Below are positions 1 to 8,434 of a DNA stretch of 64,000 nucleotides, piece after piece. Source of the DNA: Rhodobacter ferrooxidans (GTDB lineage: Bacteria; Pseudomonadota; Alphaproteobacteria; Rhodobacterales; Rhodobacteraceae). The stretch lies in the NCBI RefSeq assembly GCF_000176015.1, contig NZ_ACYY01000017.1, forward strand, positions 1 to 64,000, in the 5' to 3' direction. The notes beneath the pieces are model-generated. The model saw only the letters and a list, made by a program, of their open reading frames with translations. It had not been told where the DNA came from and did not search any database. Each line of letters starts with the position of its first letter. Position 1 is the first letter of the stretch. The position numbers and the translations under genes are program-made.

Positions 1-2
1 TG

Positions 3-2669
3 CGCTCGGGCAAGGTCAGCTACATCGAGGGCAACCGCGACCATCCGGTGAACAAGGGGGTTCTCTGCGCCAAGGGCGCCAGCGGCATCATGCAGGTCAC
101 CGCGCCCTCGCGGCTGCGCAGCCCGCTGAAACGGGTGGGGCCGCGCGGCTCGGGGGCGTTCGAGGCGATCAGTTGGGACGAGGCGCTGGCGCTGGCGGTC
201 AGTTGGCTGAAGCCGCTGCGCGAAACCGCGCCGGAAAAGCTGGCCTTCTTCACCGGCCGCGACCAAAGCCAAAGCCTGACCGGATGGTGGGCGCAGGCCT
301 ATGGAACGCCGAACTATGCCGCGCATGGCGGGTTCTGCTCGGTGAACATGGCGGCGGCAGGCATCTACACCATGGGCGGCGCCTTCTGGGAGTTCGGCCA
401 GCCGGACTGGGCGCACACCAAGCTGTTCGTGCTGTTCGGCGTGGCCGAAGACCATGACAGCAACCCGATCAAGATCGGCATCGGCAAGCTGAAGGGCCGC
501 GGGGGCCGGGTGGTGGCGGTGAACCCGATCCGCACCGGCTATAACGCCGTGGCTGACGACTGGCTGGGCATCACGCCGGGCACCGATGGCCTGCTGATCC
601 TGAGCCTGATCCATTGCCTGCTGGCGGCGGGCAAGATTGATCTGGACTATCTGGCACAGTTCACCAATGCGCCGCTGCTGGTGGTGGAAACCGGCCCCGA
701 CAAGGGCATGATCGCGCGCAATGCCGAAAGCCAGCCCTTCGTGATCGACCGCCGCACCGGCAAGCCTGCCCCCTGGGATGGCAAGGGCGTGCAGCCCGAT
801 CTGGGCGCCAGCTTCCAGGGCAACCGCACGGTGTTCCAGCACATGGCCGAACGCTATCTGGCCCCGGAATTTGCGCCGGAGGCGGTGGCAGAGCGTTGCG
901 GCATCGCTGCCGACCGCATCCGCGGCCTGGCCGCCGACCTTGCGCGCGTGGCATTTGACGAGGCGATCGACATCGCCCAGCCCTGGACCGATTTCCGCGG
1001 CAACCATCATGCGTCAATGCCCGGCCGCCCGGTGTCGTTCCACGCCATGCGCGGCATCTCGGCCCATTCCAACGGTTTCCAGACCGCCCGCGCCTTGCAC
1101 CTTTTGCAGATCGTGCTGGGCACGGTCGAGGTGCCCGGCGGTTACCGCTTCAAACCGCCTTACCCCAAGCCGGTCGAGGCGCATCCCACCCCGCATTTCG
1201 GCGTCACCCCCGGCAAGCCGCTGAACGGCCCGCATCTGGGCTATGTGCGCGGGCCGGATCAGTTGGGCCTGCACCCCGATGGCAGCGCCGTGCGCATCGA
1301 CAAGGCCTTCACCTGGGAAAACCCGCTGTCGGCGCATGGCTTGATGCACATGCTGATCCCCAACGCCCATGCCGGCGACCCCTACAGGATCGACACGCTG
1401 TTTCTGTATATGGCCAACATGGCCTGGAACTCGTCGATGAACACCGCCGAGGTGATGGCGATGCTGACCGACCGCGGGCCGGACGGCGAATACATCATCC
1501 CGCACATCATCTATTCCGACGCCTATGCCTCGGAAACCGTGGCCTATGCCGACCTGATCCTGCCCGATACCACCTATCTGGAACGGCACGATTGCATCAG
1601 CCTGCTGGACCGCCCGATCTCCGAACCCGATGCCGCGGGCGACAGCATCCGCTGGCCGGTGATCGAGCCGGATCGTGACGTGCGCGGTTTCCAGTCGGTG
1701 CTGCTGGACCTGGGCGCCCGGCTGGGCCTGCCCGGCATGGTGGCCGAGGATGGCAGCCCGAAGTTCCGCGACTATGCCGATTACATCACCCACCACATCC
1801 GCCGCCCCGGCGTCGGGCCGCTGATCGGCTGGCGTGGCGAGGACGGCGACAAGGAAGGGCGCGGCGAGGCCAATCCCGCGCAACTGGACCGCTATATCGA
1901 GAACGGCGGCTTCTATCAGGCGCATATCCCGGACGAGGCGCTGTTCTACAAGCCGTGGAACGCCGCCTATCAGGACTGGGCGGTGAAGACCTCGCTTTAC
2001 GAGACGCCACAGCCCTATCTGTTCTCGATCTGGTCGGAACCGATGCGGCGGTTCCAGGCGGCGGCGGAAGGCCTTGGCCCGATCCAGCCACCCGAGGCGC
2101 TGCGGGCGCGGCTGAAGCTGGCGATGGACCCGCTGCCGGTCTGGTATCCGCCGCATGGCGAGGATCAGGCGGCAGAATACCCGCTGCACGCGCTGACCCA
2201 GCGGCCGATGGACATGTATCATAGCTGGGGCAGCCAGAACGCCTGGCTGCGCCAGATCCGCGGCAAGAACGCGCTGTATCTGCCGACGAAGGTGTGGAAC
2301 GCGCAGGGTTTTGCCGAGGGCGATTACGCCCGCGTCACCTCGCCCACCGGCAGCATCGTGGTGCCGGTGGCGCATATGGCGGCGCTGAACGAACACACGG
2401 TCTGGACCTGGAACGCCATCGGCAAACGCAAGGCCGCCTGGGCGCTGGACGAGGACGCGCCCGAGGCCACCGCGGGGTTCCTGTTGAACCACCTGATCCC
2501 GGAATGTCTGCCGGGACCGGGGCGGCTGTCGAACTCCGATCCGGTCACCGGGCAAGCCGCCTGGTTCGACCTGCGGGTGAAGATCGAAAAGGTCGGTCCG
2601 CGTGACCATTCGGAACCCGCCTTCCCGCCGCTCCCGCGGGTGGTGCCGCAGGGGAGGGGCCGGGCATGA
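3..2669 (+). CDS. soeA: SoeA-like molybdopterin oxidoreductase, catalytic subunit (5' partial)
   Basis: Catalytic subunit of a DMSO-reductase-family molybdoenzyme, most likely the cytoplasmic sulfite:quinone dehydrogenase SoeABC (sulfite to sulfate). The reading frame is open at the window edge, so the start and the first three cysteines of the N-terminal [4Fe-4S] motif lie outside; the fourth is visible in VNKGVLCAKG (nt 66-68). The segment YGTPNYAAHGGFCSVN carries the Cys (nt 336-338) expected as the molybdenum ligand, and the C-terminal part has the molybdopterin-dinucleotide-binding domain. About 888 residues are visible, against roughly 950-1000 for the family. Genes for a four-cluster ferredoxin subunit and a DmsC/NrfD-type anchor follow, as in soeABC. 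Polysulfide or thiosulfate reductase is the alternative, but the overall sequence and the missing signal for export fit SoeA better. The family is firm; the sulfite substrate is inferred. Confidence 0.85.
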   Translation, partial: RSGKVSYIEGNRDHPVNKGVLCAKGASGIMQVTAPSRLRSPLKRVGPRGSGAFEAISWDEALALAVSWLKPLRETAPEKLAFFTGRDQSQSLTGWWAQAYGTPNYAAHGGFCSVNMAAAGIYTMGGAFWEFGQPDWAHTKLFVLFGVAEDHDSNPIKIGIGKLKGRGGRVVAVNPIRTGYNAVADDWLGITPGTDGLLILSLIHCLLAAGKIDLDYLAQFTNAPLLVVETGPDKGMIARNAESQPFVIDRRTGKPAPWDGKGVQPDLGASFQGNRTVFQHMAERYLAPEFAPEAVAERCGIAADRIRGLAADLARVAFDEAIDIAQPWTDFRGNHHASMPGRPVSFHAMRGISAHSNGFQTARALHLLQIVLGTVEVPGGYRFKPPYPKPVEAHPTPHFGVTPGKPLNGPHLGYVRGPDQLGLHPDGSAVRIDKAFTWENPLSAHGLMHMLIPNAHAGDPYRIDTLFLYMANMAWNSSMNTAEVMAMLTDRGPDGEYIIPHIIYSDAYASETVAYADLILPDTTYLERHDCISLLDRPISEPDAAGDSIRWPVIEPDRDVRGFQSVLLDLGARLGLPGMVAEDGSPKFRDYADYITHHIRRPGVGPLIGWRGEDGDKEGRGEANPAQLDRYIENGGFYQAHIPDEALFYKPWNAAYQDWAVKTSLYETPQPYLFSIWSEPMRRFQAAAEGLGPIQPPEALRARLKLAMDPLPVWYPPHGEDQAAEYPLHALTQRPMDMYHSWGSQNAWLRQIRGKNALYLPTKVWNAQGFAEGDYARVTSPTGSIVVPVAHMAALNEHTVWTWNAIGKRKAAWALDEDAPEATAGFLLNHLIPECLPGPGRLSNSDPVTGQAAWFDLRVKIEKVGPRDHSEPAFPPLPRVVPQGRGRA

Positions 2670-2675
2670 GAAACC

Positions 2676-2719
2676 AAATTCCTTCGAAGGAATTTGCAAA
2701 TCCTTTCCAAAGGATTTGC
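2676..2719. repeat. two adjacent perfect palindromes between soeA and soeB
   Basis: A 20-nt palindrome without a loop (AAATTCCTTC then GAAGGAATTT, 2676-2695) is followed directly by a second one, GCAAATCCTTT-CC-AAAGGATTTGC (2696-2719). The two units are close to reverse complements of each other, so the whole 44 nt could also fold as one longer hairpin. They fill most of the 73-nt gap between soeA and soeB and end about 11 nt before the soeB ribosome site. They may be a mobile palindromic repeat, an mRNA processing or stability hairpin, or an attenuator. Confidence 0.85.
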
Positions 2720-2742
2720 CGCCCCGCGCCGGAGGGTCGCGC

Positions 2743-3480
2743 ATGACCATGCTTCCCGCCAGCACCGAACGCCAGCTTGGGCTGGCGATTGATCTGGATA
2801 CCTGCGTCGGCTGCCAGGCTTGCGTTACCGCCTGCAAGGGCTGGAACGATCAGGGGCAGGGCGGGCCGCTGTCGGATCAGGACCCCTATGGCGCCGACCC
2901 TTCCGGCACCTTCCTGAACCGCGTGCACAGCTATCAGGTGCAACCCGCCGAGGGCACGGCGAAGATCATCAACTTCCCCCGCTCGTGCCTGCATTGCCAG
3001 GACGCCCCCTGCGTTCCGGTTTGCCCCACCGGTGCCAGCTACAAGCGGGCCGAGGATGGCATCGTGCTGGTCAATGCCGCCGCCTGCATCGGTTGTGGAT
3101 TATGCGCCTGGGCCTGCCCTTACGGCGCGCGCGAGCTGGATGCCGCCGCCGGGGTGATGAAGAAATGCACACTCTGCGTTGACCGCATCTACAACGAAAA
3201 CCTGCCCGAGATCGACCGCGAACCCGCCTGCGTGCGCACCTGCCCCACCGGCGCGCGGCATTTCGGTGACTTTTCCGACCCCGACAGCAAGGTCAGCCGC
3301 CTGTCGGCCGACCGCGGCGGCTATGCGCTGATGCCGGAAATGGCCACCCGGCCCACCAACCGCTATCTGCCGCCGCGCGCGAAAGATGCAGCGTCCACCG
3401 CCAGCCCGCTGGCGCCGCTGCTGGATATTCAGGCCAGCGGCTTTGCCGGTTGGCTCGACAAGGTTCTGGGGAAAATCTGA
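2743..3480 (+). CDS. soeB: SoeB-like iron-sulfur subunit (four [4Fe-4S] clusters)
   Basis: Electron-transfer subunit of 245 residues that passes electrons from the SoeA molybdenum centre to the membrane anchor. Sixteen cysteines form four ferredoxin-type groups: C21/24/27/31, C82/85/90/94, C115/118/121/125 and C142/145/163/167, the DmsB/PsrB/SoeB pattern. The ATG at 2743 is chosen because GGAGGG stands 7-12 nt upstream and the protein then begins just before the first cluster motif; the frame is open further upstream, but that part runs through the palindromic spacer. The gene lies 73 nt after soeA and 1 nt before soeC, so the three form an operon. There is no Tat or Sec signal, consistent with a cytoplasm-facing enzyme. 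Confidence 0.9.
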   Translation: MTMLPASTERQLGLAIDLDTCVGCQACVTACKGWNDQGQGGPLSDQDPYGADPSGTFLNRVHSYQVQPAEGTAKIINFPRSCLHCQDAPCVPVCPTGASYKRAEDGIVLVNAAACIGCGLCAWACPYGARELDAAAGVMKKCTLCVDRIYNENLPEIDREPACVRTCPTGARHFGDFSDPDSKVSRLSADRGGYALMPEMATRPTNRYLPPRAKDAASTASPLAPLLDIQASGFAGWLDKVLGKI

Positions 3481-3481
3481 C

Positions 3482-4357
3482 ATGCATCCGGCACCTTCCG
3501 TCATTCTGTTCACCGTGCTGTCGGGCCTTGGCTTCGGCTTTCTGGCGTTTCTGGGCGCGGGGCTTGTGCTGCCGCAGCCGGGGCTGAACGCGCTGCTGCT
3601 TTGGGGGCTGGGCTATGGCCTGGCGGTGGGCGGCCTGATGGCCTCGACCTTCCATCTTGGCAATCCGCGGCGGGCCTGGCGGGCGTTCAGCCAATGGCAG
3701 TCCAGTTGGCTGTCGCGTGAAGCCTGGGCGTCGCTGGCGGCGCTGCTGGCGCTGGCCCCGGTAGCGCTGTCGGACCTGCTGGGTCTGGGCTGGCCGCGCG
3801 GGTTCGGGCTGGTTGGCACGGGTCTGGCGCTGATCACGGTGGCCACCACCTCGATGATCTATACGCAACTGAAAACCATCCCGCGCTGGAACCATTGGAC
3901 CACGCCCCTGATGTTTGTGACCTTCGCGCTGGCGGGTGGGGCAATTCTGGCGGGGCAGACCGGAATTGCCTTGCCGTTGCTTGTGGTCTTGGCGCTGGCG
4001 CTGCTGGCGCATTGGCAGTTTGGCGACCGCCGCTTTGCCGAAGTGGGTGCCAGTCTTGCCACAGCCACCGGCCTGGGCCATATCGGCGCGCTGTCGGTGT
4101 TCGAGCCCGCCCATACCGCCGACAACTATCTGCTGCGCGAGATGATTTATGTGGTGGGTCGCAAACATGTACAAAAGCTGCGGGTAATTGCGCTGATCTG
4201 CACCGTGATGCTGCCCGCCGTTTTACTGAGCCTTGGCCAAGGCTTGCCGTTCGTCGCCCTGGCACTGCTGTGCCACCTTGCCGGCGCTTTCGCCGCACGC
4301 TGGCTGTTCTTTGCCCAGGCCGAACATGTCGTCGGGTTGTATTACGGCAAGCGCTGA
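3482..4357 (+). CDS. soeC: SoeC-like membrane anchor (DmsC/NrfD type)
   Basis: Integral membrane subunit of 291 residues with about eight hydrophobic helices, beginning with VILFTVLSGLGFGFLAFLGAGL at residues 6-27. The family is the DmsC-type anchor, which holds the catalytic and iron-sulfur subunits on the membrane and hands electrons to the quinone pool. Residues around STFHLGNPRRAWRAF and the histidines near GDRRFAEVG are typical of SoeC/DmsC proteins. It starts 1 nt after the soeB stop codon, so translation is probably coupled. No obvious terminator follows. Confidence 0.85.
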   Translation: MHPAPSVILFTVLSGLGFGFLAFLGAGLVLPQPGLNALLLWGLGYGLAVGGLMASTFHLGNPRRAWRAFSQWQSSWLSREAWASLAALLALAPVALSDLLGLGWPRGFGLVGTGLALITVATTSMIYTQLKTIPRWNHWTTPLMFVTFALAGGAILAGQTGIALPLLVVLALALLAHWQFGDRRFAEVGASLATATGLGHIGALSVFEPAHTADNYLLREMIYVVGRKHVQKLRVIALICTVMLPAVLLSLGQGLPFVALALLCHLAGAFAARWLFFAQAEHVVGLYYGKR

Positions 4358-4629
4358 GGCGCATTTGGCGACGGGCTGAGATTCTTGACCGGATGGATCG
4401 GAATGATCGCGCCTTAAAAGCCGCATGCTGTCGGGGCGCGCTGGTATTTCGGCCGACGCATCCGGAATCTTCGACATTTTTAGGCACACGCTAATAATAA
4501 AGCTTTACAGGCTAATTTATTGATATTTGATGGTGCGAGGGCAACGGCAGGGCCATGAAAATGCGCCTGCGCAAAGACGGGGAACAGGAGCCTCGTCTGC
4601 TTTGAGTTTTCACGATCAGGGAGGATCAG
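4358..4629. other. intergenic region upstream of the FadL-like gene
   Basis: This 272-nt gap has a short AT-rich patch (about 4475-4530, with ATTTTTAGG, CTAATAATAAAGC and TAATTTATTGATATTTG) that probably contains the promoter of the following porin gene. I could not place -35 and -10 boxes with confidence, and there is no clear terminator for soeABC. Confidence 0.4.
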
Positions 4630-5901
4630 ATGCGCAGGAAATGGTCGGCTCGCAGATTGGCGGGCGTTGCTGCTGTGATGGCGGCGGGGCTGGGTGCGCC
4701 TGCCCATGCCACCGAAGGTTATGTGGCGCTGGGCTTTGGCCCGATTCAGCGCGGGCAGGGTGGCGCGGGCGTGGCGACGACTGGCTTTGATGCCATGTCC
4801 GGCACCATCAACCCGGCAGCAACCGCGACGGTCGGCAGAAGCCTCAGCTTGGGCATGGAGGTGTTTTCACCCAGTCGCGGCTATACTGCCGACGGCACAT
4901 TCTTCGTGGCGCCGGGCAGCCATCGCAGCAATGCCAACTATTTCCCGATTCCGAACTTTGCCTACAATACCCCGCTGGCGAGTGGTGGCGTGCTGACGTT
5001 TTCGGCCTATGGCAACGGCGGCATGAACACGACCTATGGCAACTTTGCAAACGCCAATTGCGGCGGTGGGTCGGGGGTCTATTGCGGCGGCGCGGCCGGG
5101 GTCGATCTGACGCAATTGTTCCTGTCGGTGGCCTATGCGCGCAAGGACGGCGCGCTGTCCTGGGGGATTGCCCCGGTGGTGGCGGTGCAGGCGTTCAAGG
5201 CCAAGGGACTTGCCGCCTTTGGGGCGATTTCCTCGGATCCGACATCGCTGTCCAACAATGGTCTTGACTGGTCTTATGGCATCGGTTTGCGCGCCGGCTT
5301 GATTTATGAGTTGTCGTCGGCGGTCAGCTTCGGGCTGAGCGCGCAAAGCAAGTTCAACATGTCGAAGTTCTCGAAATACGCCGGCCTGTTCGAGAATGGC
5401 GGCGATTTCGACATTCCGGCGCAGGTGACGGCAGGGGTGGCGGTGAAGGCCAGCCCGGACGTGACGCTGATGCTGGATTATCAGCGGATATTCTACAGCG
5501 GCGTCAAATCGGTCTCGAACGGCTTTGTGACGACTGCGCCGCTGGGTGCGCCGGGGGCGACCGGCTTTGGCTGGGACGATGTGGATGTGATCAAGCTGGG
5601 CGTGGCCTGGCAGCAGAACGATCAGATGACCTGGCGTGCCGGTTATGCCCATTCGAGCAACCCGCTTGGGTCCGAGGATGTGACGCTGGGCTTGCTGGCA
5701 CCGGGGGTGGTGACCAACCACTTCACCCTGGGCGGCAGCTATGCGGCGTCCGAGCGTGACAGCTTTGATTTCGCGGTGGAATACGCGCCGAATGTCAAGG
5801 TGAGCGGGGGCGAAGTGACCCCGGGCGGGCCGACACCTGGGCGGATCACGGTCGATATGGATCAGGTCGGCGTCAGCTTTGGCTGGCGGCGGACGTTCTG
5901 A
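4630..5901 (+). CDS. FadL/OmpP1-family outer-membrane transport protein
   Basis: Outer-membrane beta-barrel of 423 residues in the FadL/TodX/OmpP1 family, which takes up long-chain fatty acids or other hydrophobic compounds. A Sec signal peptide is clear: a basic N-terminus (MRRKWSARR), a hydrophobic stretch and cleavage after AHA at about residue 27, giving a mature start TEGYVALG. The next part (GFGPIQRGQGGAGVATT, then SGTINPAATA) is the plug-domain signature of the family. Alternating aromatic strands continue to a C-terminal Phe (GWRRTF), as expected for BAM-dependent insertion. The start has a strong ribosome site (AGGGAGGATCAG). It stands alone, with a terminator at its end. The substrate cannot be read from the sequence. 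Confidence 0.85.
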   Translation: MRRKWSARRLAGVAAVMAAGLGAPAHATEGYVALGFGPIQRGQGGAGVATTGFDAMSGTINPAATATVGRSLSLGMEVFSPSRGYTADGTFFVAPGSHRSNANYFPIPNFAYNTPLASGGVLTFSAYGNGGMNTTYGNFANANCGGGSGVYCGGAAGVDLTQLFLSVAYARKDGALSWGIAPVVAVQAFKAKGLAAFGAISSDPTSLSNNGLDWSYGIGLRAGLIYELSSAVSFGLSAQSKFNMSKFSKYAGLFENGGDFDIPAQVTAGVAVKASPDVTLMLDYQRIFYSGVKSVSNGFVTTAPLGAPGATGFGWDDVDVIKLGVAWQQNDQMTWRAGYAHSSNPLGSEDVTLGLLAPGVVTNHFTLGGSYAASERDSFDFAVEYAPNVKVSGGEVTPGGPTPGRITVDMDQVGVSFGWRRTF

Positions 5902-5910
5902 CGCGGGCAG

Positions 5911-5945
5911 CGGCTGGTCCGACCGGGGCGCGGCCAGCCGTTTTT
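5911..5945 (+). terminator. Rho-independent terminator after the FadL-like gene
   Basis: CGGCTGG(t)CCG and CGGCCAGCCG form a 10-bp GC-rich stem with one bulged T around a 9-nt loop, followed at once by TTTTT (5941-5945). It lies 9 nt after the stop codon. Confidence 0.8.
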
Positions 5946-6019
5946 GCGCGCCAAACGCGGCGGGTCGGGGTATCCTCTGGCAGGGTGGCATCCCCGATAT
6001 CCGCCGCGTCTGTCTGCGG

Positions 6020-6190
6020 GGGGCGTTGAAAAAGGGCACGATCTGTCGCCCGTCACCGCGGCCGCATCAACAAACCAACGGCATGGTCGATCGCTTCAAT
6101 GGCTGCATCGAGGAGGTGCCGCAATCCCTGATCGGCTTCGATCAGCCGCAGAAACGGAAGCTGCAAGGCGTCAACGGGCTATTCAATTGA
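6020..6190 (+). pseudogene. transposase/integrase fragment (IS481-like remnant)
   Basis: The frame ending at 6190 encodes RPHQQTNGMVDRFNGCIEEV (nt about 6059-6118), which matches the conserved PQTNGMVERFNGRI segment around the last acidic residue of the DDE domain in IS481-type and related transposases. The sequence degenerates on both sides, with no catalytic D residues or N-terminal helix-turn-helix domain, and it ends in a stop before the usual C-terminus. I saw no terminal inverted repeats. It is best read as the scar of an old insertion next to the FadL-like gene terminator. Confidence 0.55.
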
Positions 6191-6194
6191 ACAC

Positions 6195-6434
6195 CTAGCC
6201 TTTGTTGGCTTCCAGCCGATAGCTGCCCTCGGGCAGGTTCAGCGCCGCTGCCAGATCGCGCACCTGGGTCATTGACAGGGTCAGGCGCAGCGGCTCGTTC
6301 CTGCGGGGGTCGAACTGTTCCAGGGTGACGCAATCTTCGAAGGCGCAGATGATCACGTCTTCCTGAAGGCTGGGCGCGCCTTCATCAATCAGCGTAATCA
6401 CGGTGGCGTCGAAATCGTGCTCGATGGTGAACAT
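6195..6434 (-). CDS. small conserved-looking hypothetical protein (79 aa)
   Basis: A small acidic protein starting MFTIEHDFDATVITLIDEG and containing VIICAFEDCVTLEQFD and a C-terminal LPEGSYRLEAN. I do not recognise a named family. No signal peptide, membrane helix or metal site is visible. The frame could extend upstream to 6872, but that part is low-quality sequence lying opposite the DUF6455 gene, so the ATG at 6434 is preferred. It is divergent from the DUF6455 gene (136 nt apart), and the space between could hold promoters for both. Confidence 0.6.
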   Translation of the reverse strand: MFTIEHDFDATVITLIDEGAPSLQEDVIICAFEDCVTLEQFDPRRNEPLRLTLSMTQVRDLAAALNLPEGSYRLEANKG

Positions 6435-6569
6435 GGCTTCAGGATATGCGGTGGCAGCGCCTGCGGCAATGGGCTTTGCGCGGTGGCGATTTGGCGTTTG
6501 ATCTGCGTCAAGGCGCCGCAGAAGGGGCTTGGGCAGATTATGCCTGCACCGTCGATGGAGGGTTTGCCG

Positions 6570-6827
6570 ATGTATGGACTGGTGGAAGCGCCGCGGGCCT
6601 GGTGGTTGACGCACGGCATGGCAAGGGCCGTGGGGGTCAGCCTGCCGCACGCGGTGACAGAGGGTTGGCTGACCCGCACCGAGTTGGCGCGGCTGGTCGG
6701 GCGCTGCCAAAGCTGCGACAAATCCGAGGTCTGCACCGGCTGGCTGGCCCGGTCCGCCTCGGCCGAGGCCTTGCCGGGGTTCTGCACCAACAAGGCCGAG
6801 ATCGAGGCGCTGGCACCGTTGGCCTGA
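6570..6827 (+). CDS. DUF6455 family protein (85 aa)
   Basis: An 85-residue cytoplasmic protein of the kind common in Rhodobacteraceae. It has an N-terminal WWLTHGMARAVGVSL segment, then WLTRTELARLVGRCQSC with a cysteine cluster (RCQSCDKSEVCTGWL) and a late FCTNKAEIEAL. The spaced cysteines suggest a small metal or iron-sulfur site, but that is inference. The ATG at 6570 is preferred over an in-frame ATG at 6555 because GGAGGG stands at 6557-6562. Function is unknown. It is followed 98 nt later by dgkA on the same strand. Confidence 0.7.
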   Translation: MYGLVEAPRAWWLTHGMARAVGVSLPHAVTEGWLTRTELARLVGRCQSCDKSEVCTGWLARSASAEALPGFCTNKAEIEALAPLA

Positions 6828-6925
6828 GCGGCGCCGCATTGCCCGCAAACCGGCTGCGGCCAAAGCGTGCACTCTGGATCGACCTGGCGAGGGCGGTTAG
6901 TCTGGCGGCAGAACCGGAGGGCACG

Positions 6926-7288
6926 ATGCGTGGATTTCTTTGGGCGGAACTGCGACGTTTCGGGAACACGGCCAGGTGGTCCTGGCAGGGCTGGCGTGCC
7001 GCCTGGGCCAGCGAGAAATCCTTGCGGCAGTGGACTTTGGTGAATCTGCTGTCGGTCGGGCTGATGTTCTTTGTCGAGATGACGCCGGGCGAGCGGGCGC
7101 TGATCCTGGCGCTGGGCCTGCTGATCCTGGTGGCCGAGTTGTTCAACACCGCGATCGAGACGGCGGTGGACTATATCTCGACCGCGCAAGACCCGCGGGC
7201 GGGCAAGGTCAAGGATTGCGGTTCCGCCGCGGTGGCGGTGACGGCGATCGCCGGCGGGCTGGCCTGGGCGGTTATTCTGCTGGCGTAA
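6926..7288 (+). CDS. dgkA: diacylglycerol kinase
   Basis: A 120-residue prokaryotic DgkA, an integral membrane enzyme that phosphorylates diacylglycerol to phosphatidic acid with ATP and so recycles diacylglycerol released during envelope glycan synthesis. It shows three hydrophobic helices and the family core AELFNTAIETAVDYI at residues 70-84 (ExxNTAIExxxD), followed by KVKDCGSAAVAV at 94-105. The ATG at 6926 has CGGAGGG a few bases upstream; the longer open frame to 6446 is rejected because it overlaps the DUF6455 gene. It converges on the pirin gene. Confidence 0.92.
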   Translation: MRGFLWAELRRFGNTARWSWQGWRAAWASEKSLRQWTLVNLLSVGLMFFVEMTPGERALILALGLLILVAELFNTAIETAVDYISTAQDPRAGKVKDCGSAAVAVTAIAGGLAWAVILLA

Positions 7289-7293
7289 GGGTT

Positions 7294-7321
7294 GGGCGGC
7301 CCGGTGCAGCCGCCCGCCGTT
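7294..7321. terminator. hairpin between dgkA and the pirin gene
   Basis: GGGCGGC and GCCGCCC (7294-7300 and 7309-7315) form a perfect 7-bp stem around an 8-nt loop between two converging genes. The T-run that follows is poor (GCCGTTTC), so its strength as a terminator is uncertain. Confidence 0.5.
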
Positions 7322-8233
7322 TCAATGCGCCGGTTTGATGAAGGTGCCGTTGCGCAGATCGGCCATCGCCTGCTGCAACTCGGCCTGGGTGTTCATCACG
7401 ATCGGGCCGTGCCAGGCCACCGGCTCGCGGATCGGCGCGCCCGAGACCAAGAGGAAGCGCACGCCCTCCGGCCCTGCCGTGACCACCACCTCGTCGCCGG
7501 CGCCGAACTGGATCAGCGTGCGATTGCCCGACAGGTCGCGGATGTTGACCTCTTGCCCCGCCACTTCCTTTTCCAGCAACACGCCGCGCGGCTTGCTGGC
7601 GTCACGGAAATCGCCCGCACCTTCAAAGACATAGGCAAAGGTCGAGCGGCGGGTATCGACGCCGAAGCTCTTGCGCCGCCCGGCGGGCACGAAGATGTCC
7701 AGATACTGCGGGTCGGCGGCGATGCCATCGACCGGGCCGGTGTAGCCGCGATATCTGCCGGTGATCACCTTGACTTGCGTGCCGTCATCATCGGTCAGCA
7801 CCGGAATCTCGGCGCTTTTCACATCCTGATAGCGCGGCTGGGTCATTTTCAGCGCGGCAGGCAAGTTGGCCCAAAGCTGAAAGCCGTGCATCTGCCCGGC
7901 GGCGTTGCCCTGCGGCATTTCCTGATGCAGGATACCCGAACCGGCGGTCATCCATTGCACATCCCCCGCGCCAAGGCGGCCCTGATTGCCCAGGCTGTCG
8001 CCATGTTCGACGGTGCCTGCCAGAACATAGGTAATCGTCTCGATGCCGCGATGCGGGTGCCAGGGAAAGCCGCGCATGTAGTCGGCGGGGCTGTCGTTGC
8101 GGAAATCGTCGAACATCAGGAACGGGTCCATCTGTTCGGGGTTGTGAAAGCCAAAGGCGCGGTGCAGGTGCACGCCGGCACCCTCCATCGTGGGGTGGGC
8201 AAGCGATTGCTGGACGACGGGGCGGATCGACAT
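7322..8233 (-). CDS. pirin family protein
   Basis: A 303-residue bicupin of the pirin family. The four metal ligands of the N-terminal cupin are present: H59 and H61 in WHPHRG, H103 and E105 in GILHQEMP. Some pirins act as quercetin dioxygenases and others as regulatory partners; the sequence does not say which applies. The characteristic RPVVQQSLAHPTMEGAGVHL opening and the DPFLMFDDF motif are intact, so the gene looks functional. It starts with ATG at 8233 and has its own promoter space of about 200 nt facing the TadE operon end. No operon partner is evident. Confidence 0.9.
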   Translation of the reverse strand: MSIRPVVQQSLAHPTMEGAGVHLHRAFGFHNPEQMDPFLMFDDFRNDSPADYMRGFPWHPHRGIETITYVLAGTVEHGDSLGNQGRLGAGDVQWMTAGSGILHQEMPQGNAAGQMHGFQLWANLPAALKMTQPRYQDVKSAEIPVLTDDDGTQVKVITGRYRGYTGPVDGIAADPQYLDIFVPAGRRKSFGVDTRRSTFAYVFEGAGDFRDASKPRGVLLEKEVAGQEVNIRDLSGNRTLIQFGAGDEVVVTAGPEGVRFLLVSGAPIREPVAWHGPIVMNTQAELQQAMADLRNGTFIKPAH

Positions 8234-8385
8234 CGGTTGGTCCTTTCAAGCAAAGGCCAGATGGCCTGTTGCAATCAAGGTAGGGGCAGCGCTGGCCCGG
8301 GGCAACGGCAGGGCGGCGCAGAGTGACTGTGCGGCACGGCACAGCCTGCGCCGGCGGGTTGCGGCAATATCCGCGCGAAACGACA

Positions 8386-8411
8386 TCAAGCGCCCAAGTC
8401 GGGGCGCTTGA
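8386..8411 (-). terminator. hairpin downstream of the TadG/TadE/TadE operon
   Basis: TCAAGCGCCC and GGGCGCTTGA make a perfect 10-bp stem with a 6-nt loop, 23 nt beyond the stop codon of the last TadE-like gene. There is only a weak T-tract on the minus strand, so it is a probable rather than a classic terminator. Confidence 0.6.
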
Positions 8412-8434
8412 CGGGAACCCGGCCGATCCGGTGG

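Noticed and set aside
3-4357. The first operon as a DMSO, polysulfide or thiosulfate reductase
   Set aside because: No Tat signal can be tested because the 5' end is missing, but the iron-sulfur subunit has no export signal and the catalytic sequence resembles SoeA most; kept as a lower-probability alternative.
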